Shown: positions 63,797-64,000 of the stretch, one piece after another
Layout: each line of letters begins with the position of its first letter
Numbering within the stretch: the stretch's first letter is position 1
Source of the DNA: Pedobacter alluvionis
GTDB taxonomy: Bacteria > Bacteroidota > Bacteroidia > Sphingobacteriales > Sphingobacteriaceae
Reading direction: 5' to 3'
Length of the DNA stretch: 64,000 nucleotides
NCBI RefSeq assembly: GCF_003664035.1
Contig: NZ_RCCK01000014.1
Span: forward strand, 332,981 to 396,980
Program-made: the position numbers and the translations under genes
The notes under the pieces: model-generated
What the model was told of the DNA's origin: nothing
Databases searched by the model: none
The model's input: only the letters and a program-made list of their open reading frames with translations

Positions 63797-64000
63797 TTAT
63801 AACCAATTGTTTTTACGGTACCAGTTGATGGTTTCGTTTAGTCCCTGTTCCAAACCGAAACGGGGAACAAAACCAAAATCGTTCTGAATATTTTTAATGT
63901 CGCAGCCCCAGTTAAGGGCCGTGAGTTCTTTTATTTTATCTACATTTAAAGCAGGTATTTTATTAAATACGCCATACAGATGTTCCATCGACCATGCCAA
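63797..64000 (-). CDS. NAD-dependent epimerase/dehydratase, C-terminal part (5' end beyond window)
   Basis: The last 67 residues of a protein are visible. They end in KNIQNDFGFVPRFGLEQGLNETINWYRKNNWL, the usual C-terminal pattern of extended SDR epimerases (L-G-f-x-P..l.eGl..ti.WY..n.wl). The gene ends 20 bp before MIPS on the same strand and probably belongs to the inositol-lipid operon. The substrate and nucleotide site lie outside the window. Confidence 0.8.
   Translation of the reverse strand: MAWSMEHLYGVFNKIPALNVDKIKELTALNWGCDIKNIQNDFGFVPRFGLEQGLNETINWYRKNNWL

Overview
The window is chromosomal DNA of a Bacteroidota bacterium, most likely Sphingobacteriaceae (Pedobacter-like). The evidence is the AT-rich intergenic DNA, three SusC/SusD outer-membrane uptake loci, an ECF sigma/FecR pair driving a SusC with an STN domain, lipoproteins of Bacteroidota-only families, and a sphingolipid/inositol-lipid locus. 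The species is inferred, not shown. No rRNA, tRNA or CRISPR array was seen.

1-14274 (minus strand): a lipopeptide assembly line. A NusG-type antiterminator comes first, then a fatty acyl-AMP ligase fused to a carrier protein, then NRPS proteins C-A-T-C-A-T and C-A-T-C-A (the last runs off the left edge). Residues read from the adenylation pockets predict Ala, Thr and Leu for the first three modules. 14275-15185 is a long AT-rich leader. Divergent from it is a LytTR response regulator and its LytS-type kinase (15186-17228).

17290-18374 is a decayed IS66-type element, followed by a 151-bp element with terminal inverted repeats; a second copy lies at 28781-28932. 18745-26533 (minus) is SusC-SusD plus two surface lipoproteins. 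27252-30259 holds a small beta-barrel, a membrane protein and a secreted thioredoxin-like protein.

31021-41299 (minus) is a complete ECF sigma - FecR - STN-SusC - SusD - DUF4843 - PKD-like - TlpA locus. A possible antisense RNA with its own terminator lies opposite the susC leader. 41549-47651 holds LysR with a divergent methyltransferase, a PiT phosphate transporter with a UspA protein, tandem 150-bp repeats and small genes. 47623-54650 is a TetR regulator divergent from SusC-SusD-phosphodiesterase, with overlapping palindromes between them.

55665-64000 (minus) encodes inositol (sphingo)lipid synthesis. Myo-inositol-phosphate synthase makes the head group. A CDP-alcohol transferase fused to DUF4833 would attach it, and a PgpA-type phosphatase would dephosphorylate the product. 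An AUR1-like enzyme would move phosphoinositol to ceramide, and an FA2H/Scs7-like enzyme would 2-hydroxylate the ceramide acyl chain. GtrA and DUF5686 proteins sit in the same operon. A cluster of palindromic repeats (57333-57743) splits the locus into two transcription units.
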